A DNA stretch of 64,000 nucleotides, from assembly GCA_002483135.1 (NCBI GenBank), contig DLHI01000035.1, positions 122,448 through 186,447 on the forward strand. The letters are read 5' to 3'. The translations under genes were made by a program, and so were the position numbers. Below are positions 52,748 through 62,251 of the stretch, one piece after another. A model generated the notes under the pieces. The model saw only the letters and a list, made by a program, of their open reading frames with translations. It was not told the origin of the DNA and ran no database searches. This DNA comes from Hyphomonadaceae bacterium UBA7672 (GTDB taxonomy: Bacteria; Pseudomonadota; Alphaproteobacteria; Caulobacterales; Hyphomonadaceae). Position 1 is the first letter of the stretch. The number at the start of each line of letters is the position of its first letter.

Positions 52748-53779
52748 CTAGATCCACCGCCGCCATTTCAGGAAGGCTACCACGCCAAGCCCCAGCACGG
52801 TGGTGATCGCCACGACCGCACCGAACGACCACGTCTCCTCGTGCCACGGAATCCCCGCGAGGTTCATCCCCAGCAGGCCCGTTACAAACGACAGCGGCAG
52901 GAAGATCGCCGACACGATCGACAGTGCAAGAAGGCGCTTGTTGACTTCCTCCTGCCTCTGGCCCGCCACCTGGTCCTGGATGACGCCCGCGCGCTCGCGG
53001 ATCGAATCCAGCTCTTCGGCGATGCGCATGATGTGATCTGTCGTGTCGCGCAGCAGAACCTGATCATCATCGTCGAACCCCGGCGCTCCCTCGCGGCGCA
53101 TCCGCGCCTCGCGCTGCAGCGACGTCATCGCTTCGGTCTGCGGTTGCACATAGCGGCGCAGCAGCAGGATCGTCCGACGGAATTCGGCGAGCGCGCGGGG
53201 CGTCAGCTGGCCCTGTTCGCTCAGCATCACTTCCTCGAACTCGTCCACCTCGTCCTTCAGCTGGTCAACCACTGGATCGATATAGTCGACCAGCCGCGCC
53301 GAAATCCGTGCGAGCAGGGCGGCAGGCGTCGCCGGCACATCGCGCCCGATGCTGTCGCGCACATCATGGACCGCCTTGACCGGATAGGATCGCATCGACA
53401 GGACAAGGTTCTGCGTCGCCCAGATGCGCACCGAAATCATGTCCTCCGGCTCGGCTCCCGGATTATGGTTGATACCGCGCAGGTTCAGCAGCAGCCCATC
53501 CTCATAGGGTGCGCAGCGCGGCCGCGATTCGGTCTGCAGCAGGGCCGCGATAACCGCCTCGCTCAGATCGCTGGACGACTCCAGCCATTCGCGGGTCTCG
53601 TTGGCCAGCCGGTTGAAATGCAGCCACCGCCATCCGGCGCGCGGGCAGGCCGCCGTGGGCTTGATCACGTCCCAGTCCACCTTCAGCACAGAGCCGTCGG
53701 GCAGGAAATCGAATCCAAAGATGAACGCGTCGGCGTTCGGCTCGGAATGGTCGTTGCGTTCAATAGGCGAAATCGGCAT
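52748..53779 (-). CDS. zntB: Zinc transporter ZntB/CorA-like
   Basis: 343 residues from ATG 53779 (a GTG further upstream also exists). The large cytoplasmic N-terminal domain (residues to about 275) is alpha/beta, followed by two C-terminal helices; the first ends in the signature GMNLAGIP (GMN motif near residue 300) of the CorA/ZntB superfamily. ZntB members move zinc, CorA magnesium; the sequence (KSYPVKAVHDVRDSIGRD region) looks more like ZntB, which is common in proteobacteria. Acts at the inner membrane as a homopentamer. Neighbours: micro-membrane pair (convergent) and TlyA (divergent). Confidence 0.9.
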   Translation of the reverse strand: MPISPIERNDHSEPNADAFIFGFDFLPDGSVLKVDWDVIKPTAACPRAGWRWLHFNRLANETREWLESSSDLSEAVIAALLQTESRPRCAPYEDGLLLNLRGINHNPGAEPEDMISVRIWATQNLVLSMRSYPVKAVHDVRDSIGRDVPATPAALLARISARLVDYIDPVVDQLKDEVDEFEEVMLSEQGQLTPRALAEFRRTILLLRRYVQPQTEAMTSLQREARMRREGAPGFDDDDQVLLRDTTDHIMRIAEELDSIRERAGVIQDQVAGQRQEEVNKRLLALSIVSAIFLPLSFVTGLLGMNLAGIPWHEETWSFGAVVAITTVLGLGVVAFLKWRRWI

Positions 53780-53868
53780 GGCGGCACGCACTGTCTGTTG
53801 CGCCCGCCTTCTAGCCTGCTTTGCGTCCCGGTCGCCAGCGCCGCTTTGGCGCGCTAGCTTGTCGTGAG

Positions 53869-54618
53869 ATGAGCAAAACGGAAGACATGGGCCCGCGGCG
53901 GCTGGACGTCGAACTCGTGCGGCGTGGCCTTGCCGTGTCGCGAGCGCAGGCCCGCGCCGCGATCGAGGCAGGCAAGGTGCAAGTCGACGGGCGGGAAGCC
54001 ACCAAGCCGGGCCTGCTCGTGCGCGCCGATACGCCCATCGCGGCGGAGACGGCCCATCCCTGGGTCTCGCGCGGCGGGCTGAAGCTCGATCATGCGTTGA
54101 CGGTGTTTGGCGTCGATGTGGCGGGCAAGGCCTGCCTCGATATCGGATCTTCCACCGGCGGTTTCACGGATGTTTTGCTGGCGCGCGGCGCCCGCCGCGT
54201 GGTCGCAGTAGATGTGGGTCGTGACCAACTGCACGCCCGCCTGCGCGCTGATCCACGCGTGCTCTCGCTCGAGGCGACCGACGCCCGCAGTCTGACCGCT
54301 GACATGGTCGGCGAGCCGCCGGAGCTGGTCGTCTGCGACGCCAGCTTCATCGGGCTCGCGAAGCTGCTGGGTCCGGCGCTGGAACTCGCTGCCCCCGGGG
54401 CGCTTCTGGTGGCCCTTTTCAAGCCCCAGTTTGAGGTCGGCCCCGCCCATGTCGGGCGCGGCGGAATCGTCACCGACACGGCCGCCGCCGACGCCTCAGC
54501 CGCCGCCCTCGGAACCTGGCTGGCGGGGCAGGGATGGCCCGTTGAGAAATGGACCGACAGTCCAATTCAGGGCGGAGACGGTAATAACGAGCGTCTGCTC
54601 GCGGCTCGAAAGCGCTGA
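53869..54618 (+). CDS. tlyA: TlyA-family rRNA 2'-O-methyltransferase / haemolysin-like
   Basis: 249 residues. N-terminal S4 RNA-binding domain (RRLDVELVRRGLAVSRAQARAAIEAGKVQVDG) is followed by an FtsJ-like Rossmann methyltransferase with the SAM motif DIGSSTGGFTDVLL (about residues 92-105) and conserved SRGGLKLDHAL before it. It methylates cytidines in rRNA (2'-O), affecting capreomycin-type antibiotic sensitivity in mycobacteria; the same reaction is expected here. The ATG at 53869 was chosen by S4 domain start. The gene is divergent from zntB and followed by a hairpin-containing region before the glycine-zipper gene. Confidence 0.93.
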   Translation: MSKTEDMGPRRLDVELVRRGLAVSRAQARAAIEAGKVQVDGREATKPGLLVRADTPIAAETAHPWVSRGGLKLDHALTVFGVDVAGKACLDIGSSTGGFTDVLLARGARRVVAVDVGRDQLHARLRADPRVLSLEATDARSLTADMVGEPPELVVCDASFIGLAKLLGPALELAAPGALLVALFKPQFEVGPAHVGRGGIVTDTAAADASAAALGTWLAGQGWPVEKWTDSPIQGGDGNNERLLAARKR

Positions 54619-54757
54619 CAGACTTCGACTGCAGTCCAACATACCGTCCGCAGGAATCGGAAGTTCCATACCCAGGTTGTCCGGCTTCAGTCCGCCCGAA
54701 GGGGGCGCGGATGTCGATAACGCTTACGTCAACGACGCCGAACCTCCGGAATCAGAC

Positions 54758-54785
54758 GAGCCGCGAAGCTTGCGCTCCGCGGCTC
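54758..54785. terminator. Strong hairpin in the 247-base tlyA/glycine-zipper intergenic region
   Basis: GAGCCGCG/CGCGGCTC with inner AGC/GCT pairs. No T-run on either side, so it may be a bidirectional stop or RNA structure. The remainder of 54619-54865 holds no gene that I can support. Confidence 0.35.
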
Positions 54786-54865
54786 GCCCTCACAGGCCCT
54801 GGGTTGGGGGGACGGGCCTGTCCTCGAATGCGGCCCGAATGCGCTCAGAGCGCCAAAAGGACAGC

Positions 54866-55513
54866 CTAGTCTTTGATTTTCCAGTCGCCGTAGTAAGTGT
54901 CCCGGCAAACCTCGATCGGCCGCCGGACCTCTGACCCGTCAGGCAATTTCGTGACCTGGACTGCCTCGTCGCAGACCTCGCCAGCGTAATCACCGCTACG
55001 CCTCATATCACGGTCCGGGTTGCCGTAAAGGTCATCGTCATACCCCCGCTGCGGCCTTCTGTCCGTCGGATACCAGTCATCGTCAGCATACCGCGGCGGG
55101 GAGTACCCCGGCGAAGACGGATAAGACCCCGCCGGCACAGCGCTATAGGGCGAGCCCTGGCTTCCGTAGGGAGAGTAGCCGTAGTCGTTATAGGCTGGGC
55201 CGCCATAATTGGGGTTGGGGTTATAGGACGAGCCCGGAGCGTAGCGGACGGGCGGGCCGCAGTTGACGCTGCTCTTGCCGACCCCGGAACCCACGATGCC
55301 GCCCAGCACGGCGCCCACGGCCGAGCCGTCGCTGCGATGGCCCGAAGCGGCCACCTGCGAGCCCAGGACGCCGCCAAGGATGCCGCCGAGGATCATGCCG
55401 CCGACCTGGTTGTCGCTCTGCGCTTGCTGGCAGGCGCGGCCATAGTCCTGGGCGAAAGCCGGCATGGCGCTGGCGGCGATAGCGGAGACAAGGAAAAGTG
55501 CCTTCAGGCGCAT
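54866..55513 (-). CDS. Glycine-zipper 2TM-domain exported protein
   Basis: 215 residues. Signal peptide (cleavage after MPAFA), a Cys-containing start (ACQQAQ), then two glycine-zipper helices (GGMILGGILGGVLGSQVA and AVGAVLGGIVGSGVG) of the Rick_17kDa/17-kDa surface-antigen type, followed by a long Tyr/Pro/Ser/Gly-rich disordered tail and a folded C-terminal piece with two Cys (EVCDEAVQV, EVCRDTYYG). Glycine zippers embed in the outer membrane or aggregate. Function not assigned; relatives are abundant in Caulobacterales. Upstream is aroC on the same strand (about 90 bases). Confidence 0.88.
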   Translation of the reverse strand: MRLKALFLVSAIAASAMPAFAQDYGRACQQAQSDNQVGGMILGGILGGVLGSQVAASGHRSDGSAVGAVLGGIVGSGVGKSSVNCGPPVRYAPGSSYNPNPNYGGPAYNDYGYSPYGSQGSPYSAVPAGSYPSSPGYSPPRYADDDWYPTDRRPQRGYDDDLYGNPDRDMRRSGDYAGEVCDEAVQVTKLPDGSEVRRPIEVCRDTYYGDWKIKD

Positions 55514-55603
55514 GGGGTCCTCCGACCAAACTGCTTCAGAATCCACTCTCGTGCACCCAAGCTGAACGCAGCCTGAAGGGATTAGTTATCTGAAAACAGC
55601 CGC

Positions 55604-56695
55604 CTACCTTCCAACCTGACCGCGATGGCGCAGCATCTGGTCCGCCAGCACGCAGGCCAGCATCGCCTCAGCCACCGGCACGGCGCGGATACCGACGCAG
55701 GGGTCGTGGCGGCCCTTGGTGCGGATGTCGGTATCCTCGCCCTGCTTGTTCACCGTCTTGCGCGGCGTGAGGATCGAGGAGGTCGGCTTCACCGCCATGC
55801 GGGCCACCACGGGCTGACCCGTGGAAATGCCGCCTAGCACACCGCCATTATTGTTCGACAAGAAGGCGACCGAATTGCCCGAGCGGCGCATTTCGTCGGC
55901 ATTGTCTTCGCCCGAGAGCGCCGCCGACGCGAAGCCTGCGCCGATCTCGACGCCCTTGACCGCGTTGATGCTCATCAGCGCACCGGCAATTTCCGCATCC
56001 AGCTTGCCGTAGATGGGTGAACCCCAGCCTGCGGGGACGCCCTCAGCCACGACCTCGATGATCGCACCGCAGGACGAGCCAGCCTTGCGCGTCTCATCGA
56101 GAAACGCTTCCCACTTCGCGACCATGCCGGCGTCCGGGCACCAGAACGGGTTCTGCTCTGTGATGCTCCAGTCCCAGTTGGCGCGATCGATTGCGTGCGG
56201 GCCGATCTGCACGACGGCGCCGCGGATCACGACACCTTCACCCAACACCCGCCGCGCAACCGCGCCCGCAGCCACGCGCATCGCCGTCTCGCGCGCCGAC
56301 GAACGCCCGCCGCCGCGATAGTCGCGCACGCCGTATTTCTGGTCATAAGCAAAGTCGGCATGGCCGGGGCGATAGCTGTCGCGGATCTCGCCATAATCCT
56401 TGGAACGTTGATCCGTGTTTTCGATCAATAGCGAGATCGGTGTACCTGTTGTGACTGGTCCGCCGGTACGATCATCCTCGAACACGCCGGAGAGGATTTT
56501 CACCTTGTCCTCTTCCTGGCGCTGCGTGACGAAACGCGACGTGCCCGGGCGCCGCTTGTCTAGGAATTGTTGGACATAGTCGGCGGTCAGGTTCAGCCCC
56601 GGAGGCGTCCCGTCCACGACACAGCCGATCGCCGGCCCGTGGCTTTCGCCCCAGGTCGTCACGCGAAACAGATGGCCAAACGTATTGTGCGACAT
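55604..56695 (-). CDS. aroC: Chorismate synthase
   Basis: 363 residues from ATG 56695. Catalyses the last shikimate step, removing phosphate from 5-enolpyruvylshikimate-3-phosphate with reduced FMN. Motifs include the start SHNTFGHLFRVTTWGESHGPAIG, the mid-region YRGGGRSSARETAMRVAAGAVA and the C-terminal RKTVNKQGEDTDIRTKGRHDPCVGIRAVPVAEAM, all family hallmarks in order. Length is standard. It is divergent from an amino acid permease gene, with 116 bases between them. Confidence 0.98.
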   Translation of the reverse strand: MSHNTFGHLFRVTTWGESHGPAIGCVVDGTPPGLNLTADYVQQFLDKRRPGTSRFVTQRQEEDKVKILSGVFEDDRTGGPVTTGTPISLLIENTDQRSKDYGEIRDSYRPGHADFAYDQKYGVRDYRGGGRSSARETAMRVAAGAVARRVLGEGVVIRGAVVQIGPHAIDRANWDWSITEQNPFWCPDAGMVAKWEAFLDETRKAGSSCGAIIEVVAEGVPAGWGSPIYGKLDAEIAGALMSINAVKGVEIGAGFASAALSGEDNADEMRRSGNSVAFLSNNNGGVLGGISTGQPVVARMAVKPTSSILTPRKTVNKQGEDTDIRTKGRHDPCVGIRAVPVAEAMLACVLADQMLRHRGQVGR

Positions 56696-56811
56696 GCACA
56701 AGCCTTAAGCGCAATTCCCGCGTCTTGAACAGTCCGGTTGCCTTCAGTGCGAAAGGAACTGGCGGCTTTCCCGATCCGGGCGCAGGATCAACCGATCGAG
56801 CGGGGACCTGC

Positions 56812-58134
56812 ATGACGGGCGAAGCGGCGGCGACCGACGGTCAGCCGGAGACCAGAACCATCGGTTTCTGGCAGTGCTGGGCGTTTTCTGTGGGTACGAT
56901 GATTGGGTCAGGCATTTTCATGATGCCGGCCGTATTGGCCCCCCATGGCGGGTTGAGCTTCGGCGGATGGCTGCTCACGGCGGGCGGGTCGATCATGATC
57001 GCGCTTGTGATCGGCCGGCTCGCCAGCCGCACCATGCGTTCAGGCGGCATGATGGCCTACGCGCGCGACGCATTCGGGCCGCTGGCGGGATTTCTTGTCG
57101 GCTGGGCCTACTGGACCGGCTGCTGGATATCGACGGCCTCGATCGCCGTGGCTTTCGTTGGCTATCTCACCGTGCTCGCGCCGGGTCTCACCAACCAGCC
57201 CGTCAACCAGATCATAGCCGCACTCGCGGTGATCTGGACGCTGACGCTGGTGTCGATACGCGGCGTGCGGGATGCAGGGTTCGTGCAGCTGTTGCTCACC
57301 TTGCTGAAACTGGCGCCGCTCGGGCTGACCGTCGGCCTCAGTGTGTTCACAGGTAGGGCGGATAACCTACCCGAGATCAATCCCGCCCATGGCAACCCCA
57401 TCGCCATCCTGTCGGCCACCGCGCTGCTGACCATGTACGCCTTCCTTGGTCTTGAGTGCGGCGCGATTCCTGCCGGCAATGTGCGTGATCCCGGACGCAC
57501 ACTGCCGCGGGCCGTCGTGTTCGGTACGATCACCGTCGCTGCGATCTACATCGCCGCCACCGCCGCAGTGATGCTGCTGGTCCCGGCAGACATTCTCGCG
57601 AAATCGACATCGCCATTCGCGGAAGCGGCGCGCGGATTTGGCGCCTGGGGGCCCGTGCTCGTTACGGCGGGGGCGCTGGTCTCCGCCGTCGGCGCAATGA
57701 ACGGCAACATCTTCGTCACCGGACAGGTGCCCATGGCGGCGGCGATGGACGGCCTCGCGCCACAACTCTTCGCGCGCCTCAACAAGGCAGGTGCGCCCGT
57801 CATCGCGCTGGTGTTCGGATCGGCGCTGAGTTCCGTGCTTCTGATCTCGAGTTATTCACGCGGGCTCGTCGGCGCGTTCACCTTCCTGCTGATGGTGACG
57901 ACGCTGACCACGCTGGGGCCGTACCTCATCTGTGCGCTGGCCGAGTTGAAGCATTCGTGGCGCAGCGCGCGGGCCTGGGCGGTCGTTGCGCTGGCCGCCG
58001 CCATCTATGCGGTGTTCGCCGTGTTCGGATCGGGGATTGAGGTTGTCGGTTGGAGTCTCGTCCTCTCCCTTGTCGGCCTGCCGGTCTATTTCCTTGGCCG
58101 TCGGAAGGTTGCGGGCGCGACCGCTACGGCGTGA
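56812..58134 (+). CDS. APC-family amino acid permease
   Basis: 440 residues from ATG 56812 (GGGG ribosome site), 12 membrane helices. N-terminal GFWQCWAFSVGTMIGSGIFMMPAVLAPHGGLS is the APC helix 1 motif with the GSGIF unwound core for substrate; the layout resembles AdiC/ornithine or arginine-type antiporters. It exchanges or imports an amino acid or polyamine at the inner membrane; substrate is not readable. A gene for an SDR follows 60 bases later on the same strand. Confidence 0.93.
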   Translation: MTGEAAATDGQPETRTIGFWQCWAFSVGTMIGSGIFMMPAVLAPHGGLSFGGWLLTAGGSIMIALVIGRLASRTMRSGGMMAYARDAFGPLAGFLVGWAYWTGCWISTASIAVAFVGYLTVLAPGLTNQPVNQIIAALAVIWTLTLVSIRGVRDAGFVQLLLTLLKLAPLGLTVGLSVFTGRADNLPEINPAHGNPIAILSATALLTMYAFLGLECGAIPAGNVRDPGRTLPRAVVFGTITVAAIYIAATAAVMLLVPADILAKSTSPFAEAARGFGAWGPVLVTAGALVSAVGAMNGNIFVTGQVPMAAAMDGLAPQLFARLNKAGAPVIALVFGSALSSVLLISSYSRGLVGAFTFLLMVTTLTTLGPYLICALAELKHSWRSARAWAVVALAAAIYAVFAVFGSGIEVVGWSLVLSLVGLPVYFLGRRKVAGATATA

Positions 58135-58193
58135 GCGCGCTGGCGCAATCCTTCCCGGACCGATAATGTCCCACCAAATCGGGAGCAGACGCC

Positions 58194-58949
58194 ATGACGT
58201 ACAATTTCACGGGCAAGACAGCCGTGGTCACCGGAGCGAGCCGGGGCATCGGCGAGGCCATAGCTCGCACGCTTGCCGCCGATGGCGCAAAGGTCGCGCT
58301 GGTCGCCCGCTCGGCCGACAAGCTGAAATCGCTTGCCGCCAGCCTGCCCAACGGCGCCGTCGCCATCGAAGCAGACATGTCCTCTCCGGATGGCTGGAGG
58401 ACCGCCGCCGAAAAGGCGCTGGCTGCGCTGGGCGACATCGACATCCTCGTCAACAATGCTGGCGTCAGCGCGGCGCAGCCGATGGGCAAGGTGACAGGCG
58501 AGGGGCTCGATGAAACGTTCAACGTGAACGTGCGCAACCTCATCCTGCTGACGGATGCGCTGTCGCCTTCCTTGATCAAGCGCAAGGGCAATGTGGTGAA
58601 TATCTCATCCGTCTCGTCCTTCTCTGGCGCGGTAGGGCAGATTGCCTATTCAGCTTCGAAGGGCGCGGTGAACTCGTTCACGCGTAACGCCTCGCTCGAT
58701 CTCGGCCGCGCCGGCGTGCGCGTGAATGCCATCGCGCCGGGCGTGATTGATGACGGAATGTGGTCAACTGCTTTCTCCAAAGGCCTCGACCGCGAGAAAA
58801 CGCTGGAGCGCATGGGGCGTCTGGTCCCGCTGGAGAAACGCTGGGGCACGGCGCAGGAGATCGCCGATGCAGTGGCGTTCCTCGCGTCCGACAAAGCCGC
58901 CTACATCACCGGGCAGGTTCTGCGCGTTGATGGCGGGATGGTGGTCTGA
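58194..58949 (+). CDS. Short-chain dehydrogenase/reductase
   Basis: 251 residues; GGAGC ribosome site. TGASRGIGEA at 14-23 is the NAD(P) site; NNAGVS follows and the catalytic triad lies in Ser (VNISSVSSF), Tyr-Lys (YSASKGAV). Substrate-binding loop with PGVID then a C-terminal ITGQVLRVDGGMVV, as in FabG-like ketoreductases. It overlaps the pdxH start by one base (TGATG), so both are translated together. The substrate is unknown; it could be an acyl-ACP or sugar-like ketone. Confidence 0.93.
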   Translation: MTYNFTGKTAVVTGASRGIGEAIARTLAADGAKVALVARSADKLKSLAASLPNGAVAIEADMSSPDGWRTAAEKALAALGDIDILVNNAGVSAAQPMGKVTGEGLDETFNVNVRNLILLTDALSPSLIKRKGNVVNISSVSSFSGAVGQIAYSASKGAVNSFTRNASLDLGRAGVRVNAIAPGVIDDGMWSTAFSKGLDREKTLERMGRLVPLEKRWGTAQEIADAVAFLASDKAAYITGQVLRVDGGMVV

Positions 58950-59620
58950 TGGTCGACAAGATCATTCCCGCCTCACCCTCCGCCGACGACTACGCCAAGG
59001 CTGCCGCCAATTCGCCCGACGACGGCGCATGGTTCGCGCGCAACGAGCCTTTCGCGCTGTTCGCCGAATGGCTGGAGGACGCGAAGAAGAAGGAGCCCAA
59101 CGACGCCAACGCCATGGCGCTCGCCACGGCGGATGCCCACGGCGCGCCGGATGTTCGGATGGTGTTGCTGAAGGACGTTTCCGGCGACGGTTTCGTGTTC
59201 TATTCGAACGCTGAAAGCCGCAAGGGGCAGCAACTTGCGGCCAACGCCCAGGCCGCGCTGTGCTTCCACTGGAAGTCGCTGCGGCGGCAGGTGAGGGTGT
59301 CGGGCAAGGTCGAGCTCGCGACGGAAGCTGAGGCTGACGCCTATTTTGCTTCGCGCGCGAAGGATAGCCAGATCGGCGCATGGGCGTCGGACCAGTCGCG
59401 CCCAATGGAGGGGCGGTTCGAGCTGGAGAAGCGCATCGCGCAGGTCGCGCTGAAGTACGGCATTGGAAAGACGCCGCGTCCGCCGCACTGGCGCGGCTGG
59501 CGCATCGTGCCGACCCGCATCGAGTTCTGGCGCGATCGGCCCTTCCGCCTGCACGACCGGCTGGAGTTCACGCGCGTCGCAGGCGGCCAGCCGTGGACGA
59601 CACAAAGGCTTTACCCCTGA
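58949..59620 (+). CDS. pdxH: Pyridoxamine 5'-phosphate oxidase
   Basis: 223 residues. FMN-dependent oxidase forming pyridoxal 5'-phosphate from PNP or PMP. FMN/substrate-binding blocks are visible: RMVLLKDVSGDGFVFYSN, SRKGQQLAANAQAALCFHW, RRQVRVSGKVE, and the C-terminal signature RPPHWRGWRIVPTRIEFWRDRPFRLHDRLEF. Cytosolic homodimer; length standard. Coupled to the SDR by a one-base overlap, although the pair has no known metabolic link. Confidence 0.96.
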   Translation: MVDKIIPASPSADDYAKAAANSPDDGAWFARNEPFALFAEWLEDAKKKEPNDANAMALATADAHGAPDVRMVLLKDVSGDGFVFYSNAESRKGQQLAANAQAALCFHWKSLRRQVRVSGKVELATEAEADAYFASRAKDSQIGAWASDQSRPMEGRFELEKRIAQVALKYGIGKTPRPPHWRGWRIVPTRIEFWRDRPFRLHDRLEFTRVAGGQPWTTQRLYP

Positions 59621-59712
59621 GACCGCACCCTCCCGTTGGCGCGTGCGGCGGCGCTGTGGCAGTCTGATTCGACGAGCGATTCAGCGGCGTCAGACCGCAG
59701 GGAGAGAATGCG

Positions 59713-60675
59713 ATGGACTTGCTGAAGCGGGTGCTGCTTGCCGTCGCCCTTTCGGCCTGTTCCGAAAGCGCTATCGCACAGGAGGCGTCGCACAAGGAGC
59801 CCCAACACAGGGAGGCATGGTGGGATAGTCCGTGGGGCGAATCCGACCGCTTGGGCAACGTCAACAACCTGTCGCCCGAAGGCGTGAAGCGCGCGAGCGA
59901 TCTCGTGCGCACCGGCAAGGTCTATACACTGGGTGTACCCACCGCGCCGGAGTCCGCCGCCTACGGCACGCGCAAGTACATGGTCGAGCGTACGCCCGGC
60001 CCAAATGCGGATTTCACGCCGAACGGATCACAGCGCGTTACATCCTTCGACGAGCGCATCGTCTCCTCGATGGGCATCGGTACGCAGATCGACGGCTTTG
60101 GCCATCTCGGCGTTGACCACCACTACTACAACGGCGTCACCGGCAAGGAAGTCGCCACGACGCGCGCGCTGCAGACGGCAGACATTCCCCCCATCGTGAC
60201 GCGCGGCGTGCTGATCGACATGACGAAGCAATATGGCAAACCGTTCCTCGAAGTCGGTGACAATTACGGCCGCACCGAGATCGAGGCGGCCATGCGCGTC
60301 CAGGGCGTCACGATCGGCAAGGGCGATGTCGTGCTGTTCCACACCGGCTGGATGGCTGCGAAGATGGCATCCGAGAAGGATCTCTATCGCTCCAGCGAAC
60401 CAGGCATCACCGAAGACGGCGCGAACTTTCTTGCCGATATGGGTGTCGTCGCCATCGGCTCGGATACGGTCGCGCTGGAGGCGCTGCCATCGCCGCCGGG
60501 CAAGACTTTCATCGTGCACCAGACCCTGCTGGCGAAGCGCGGCGTGCACGTGCTCGAAACCATCGACACGAACCAGCTCGCCGCCGATGGCGTGCGCGAG
60601 TTCATGTTCGTGCTCGGCATCCCGCGCTTTGTCGGCACGGTGCAGATGGTGATCAACCCGGTGGCGATTACCTAG
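59713..60675 (+). CDS. Cyclase-family hydrolase (kynurenine-formamidase-like), exported
   Basis: 320 residues. The leader MDLLKRVLLAVALSACSESAIAQ is a signal peptide (Ala-Gln cleavage), unusual for this family, suggesting periplasmic action. The cyclase/DUF-type metal site HxGxxxH-like motif is in QIDGFGHLGVDHHYYNG (about residues 130-146), with FHTGW later and KAIGSDTVALE motifs, as in putative cyclase/kynurenine formamidase proteins. It may hydrolyse an N-formyl or cyclic amide/ester; the substrate is unknown. Monocistronic in appearance; the gcv genes converge on it (4-base gap). Confidence 0.92.
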   Translation: MDLLKRVLLAVALSACSESAIAQEASHKEPQHREAWWDSPWGESDRLGNVNNLSPEGVKRASDLVRTGKVYTLGVPTAPESAAYGTRKYMVERTPGPNADFTPNGSQRVTSFDERIVSSMGIGTQIDGFGHLGVDHHYYNGVTGKEVATTRALQTADIPPIVTRGVLIDMTKQYGKPFLEVGDNYGRTEIEAAMRVQGVTIGKGDVVLFHTGWMAAKMASEKDLYRSSEPGITEDGANFLADMGVVAIGSDTVALEALPSPPGKTFIVHQTLLAKRGVHVLETIDTNQLAADGVREFMFVLGIPRFVGTVQMVINPVAIT

Positions 60676-60679
60676 GGCT

Positions 60680-62251
60680 TTACTCCGCCGCCTTCATCGT
60701 CGGCGTTTCCGGCGTCCACTTCAGGCGCGGCGAACGGGCTGCGCGCGTCTCGTCGAGGCGGCGGGCGGGCGCGAGGTGCGGCGCGGTCTTCAGCGACGGG
60801 TCCTTCTGCACAGCGCGGCGCGCGATTGAGGCGAGGGCGTCGCAGAAGCGGTCGAGTTCGGCTTTGGATTCCGTCTCGGTCGGTTCGATCAGCATCGCGC
60901 CGTGGACCACCAGCGGGAAATACATCGTCATCGGGTGATAGCCCTCGTCGATGAGGCCCTTGGCGATGTCGATGGTTTCAACGCCGGTGTCCTTCAGGAA
61001 CGCGTCGGAGAACAGCGCCTCGTGCATGCAGTAGCCTTCGAACGCCGGCGACATCAGCGGCTTGAGGCGTGCGAGGATGTAGTTGGCGTTCAGCACGGCG
61101 TCTTCCGCCACCTGGCGGAGCCCATCCGCGCCATGGCTGAGGATATAGGCGAGGGCGCGGGTGAACATACCCATCTGACCGTGGAAGGCGCACATGCGGC
61201 CGAACGAGTCCGGCGCTTCGCTGTGATGTTCGACGAAGCGGAGACCGTCTGCGGTCTTCGTGATGAATGGCACGGGCGCGTAAGGTGCGAGGGCGGCGGA
61301 GAGGACGGTGGGGCCGGAGCCCGGGCCGCCGCCGCCATGGGGCGTGGAGAAGGTCTTGTGCAGGTTGATGTGCATTGCATCGACGCCGAGATCGCCCGGG
61401 CGCACGCGGCCGACGATGGCATTGAAGTTCGCGCCATCGCAGTAGAAATAGCCGCCGGCGGCGTGGATAAGGTCGGCGATCGCCTTGATGTCGCGCTCGA
61501 ACAGGCCGCACGTGTTGGGGTTGGTCAGCATGATGCCGGCGACGTCGGAGGAATCGACCAGCTTGGATTTGAGGTCTTCAAGATCGACGCGGCCATCGGC
61601 GGCGGCGTTGATCTCGTCGATGATGAAGCCGCACTGCGCGGCGGTGGCCGGGTTCGTGCCGTGGGCCGAGACAGGCACGAGCACTCGCTTGCGTTTCTCG
61701 CCTTCGCCGCGCGCGATGAGGGCGGCGCGGATGGCCAGCATGCCGGCGAGTTCGCCATGGGCGCCGGCTTTCGGCGTCATCGCGACAGCGGGCATGTTTG
61801 TGAGCTTCATCAGCCAGTCGGCCAGCTCCTCGATCACCTCCAGCGCGCCCTGCACGGTGGCTTGCGGCTGCATCGGGTGGACGTCGGCAAAGCCGGGCAG
61901 ACGCGCCATCTTCTCGTTGAGGCGCGGATTGTGCTTCATTGTGCACGAGCCGAGCGGGAAGAGGCCAAGGTCGATGGCGTAGTTCTTCTGGCTGAGGCGC
62001 ACGTAATGTCGGACGGCTTCCGGTTCAGTGAGTCCAGGCAGGCCCGAAGGCGCACCGCGCGTGACGCCACCGAGGCGGGACTTCGTGCCTTTTGGCTTTG
62101 GCAGGTCAACGCCGGTCTTGTCGCTCGAGCCGATCTCGAAGATCAGCCCTTCAGCCTGCAGCAGGCCCTTGGAGCCGGAGACAGTCACATCCGTGCCTGA
62201 TCCGCCATTGGCGGAAATGGACGTGGGGCGGCCAGTGGAGTTCATGGTCAT
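60680..62251 (-). CDS. gcvPB: Glycine dehydrogenase (decarboxylating) subunit 2, C-terminal half of P protein
   Basis: 523 residues from ATG 62251, which overlaps the stop of the embedded small gene as ATGA (a second ATG lies at 62245). It contains the PLP-binding Lys in NLHKTFSTPHGGGGPGSGP at about residues 230-248 and works with subunit 1 in glycine decarboxylation (PLP enzyme of the glycine cleavage system). Conserved ending RRAVQKDPSLKTAPHLAP. The N-terminal 30 residues are variable and Gly-rich. Forms an alpha2beta2 complex with gcvPA. Confidence 0.97.
   Translation of the reverse strand: MTMNSTGRPTSISANGGSGTDVTVSGSKGLLQAEGLIFEIGSSDKTGVDLPKPKGTKSRLGGVTRGAPSGLPGLTEPEAVRHYVRLSQKNYAIDLGLFPLGSCTMKHNPRLNEKMARLPGFADVHPMQPQATVQGALEVIEELADWLMKLTNMPAVAMTPKAGAHGELAGMLAIRAALIARGEGEKRKRVLVPVSAHGTNPATAAQCGFIIDEINAAADGRVDLEDLKSKLVDSSDVAGIMLTNPNTCGLFERDIKAIADLIHAAGGYFYCDGANFNAIVGRVRPGDLGVDAMHINLHKTFSTPHGGGGPGSGPTVLSAALAPYAPVPFITKTADGLRFVEHHSEAPDSFGRMCAFHGQMGMFTRALAYILSHGADGLRQVAEDAVLNANYILARLKPLMSPAFEGYCMHEALFSDAFLKDTGVETIDIAKGLIDEGYHPMTMYFPLVVHGAMLIEPTETESKAELDRFCDALASIARRAVQKDPSLKTAPHLAPARRLDETRAARSPRLKWTPETPTMKAAE

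Noticed and set aside
54619..54865. Possible split tmRNA
   Set aside because: No recognisable tag reading frame with a stop, no TPsiC-like arm, no CCA-type acceptor end.
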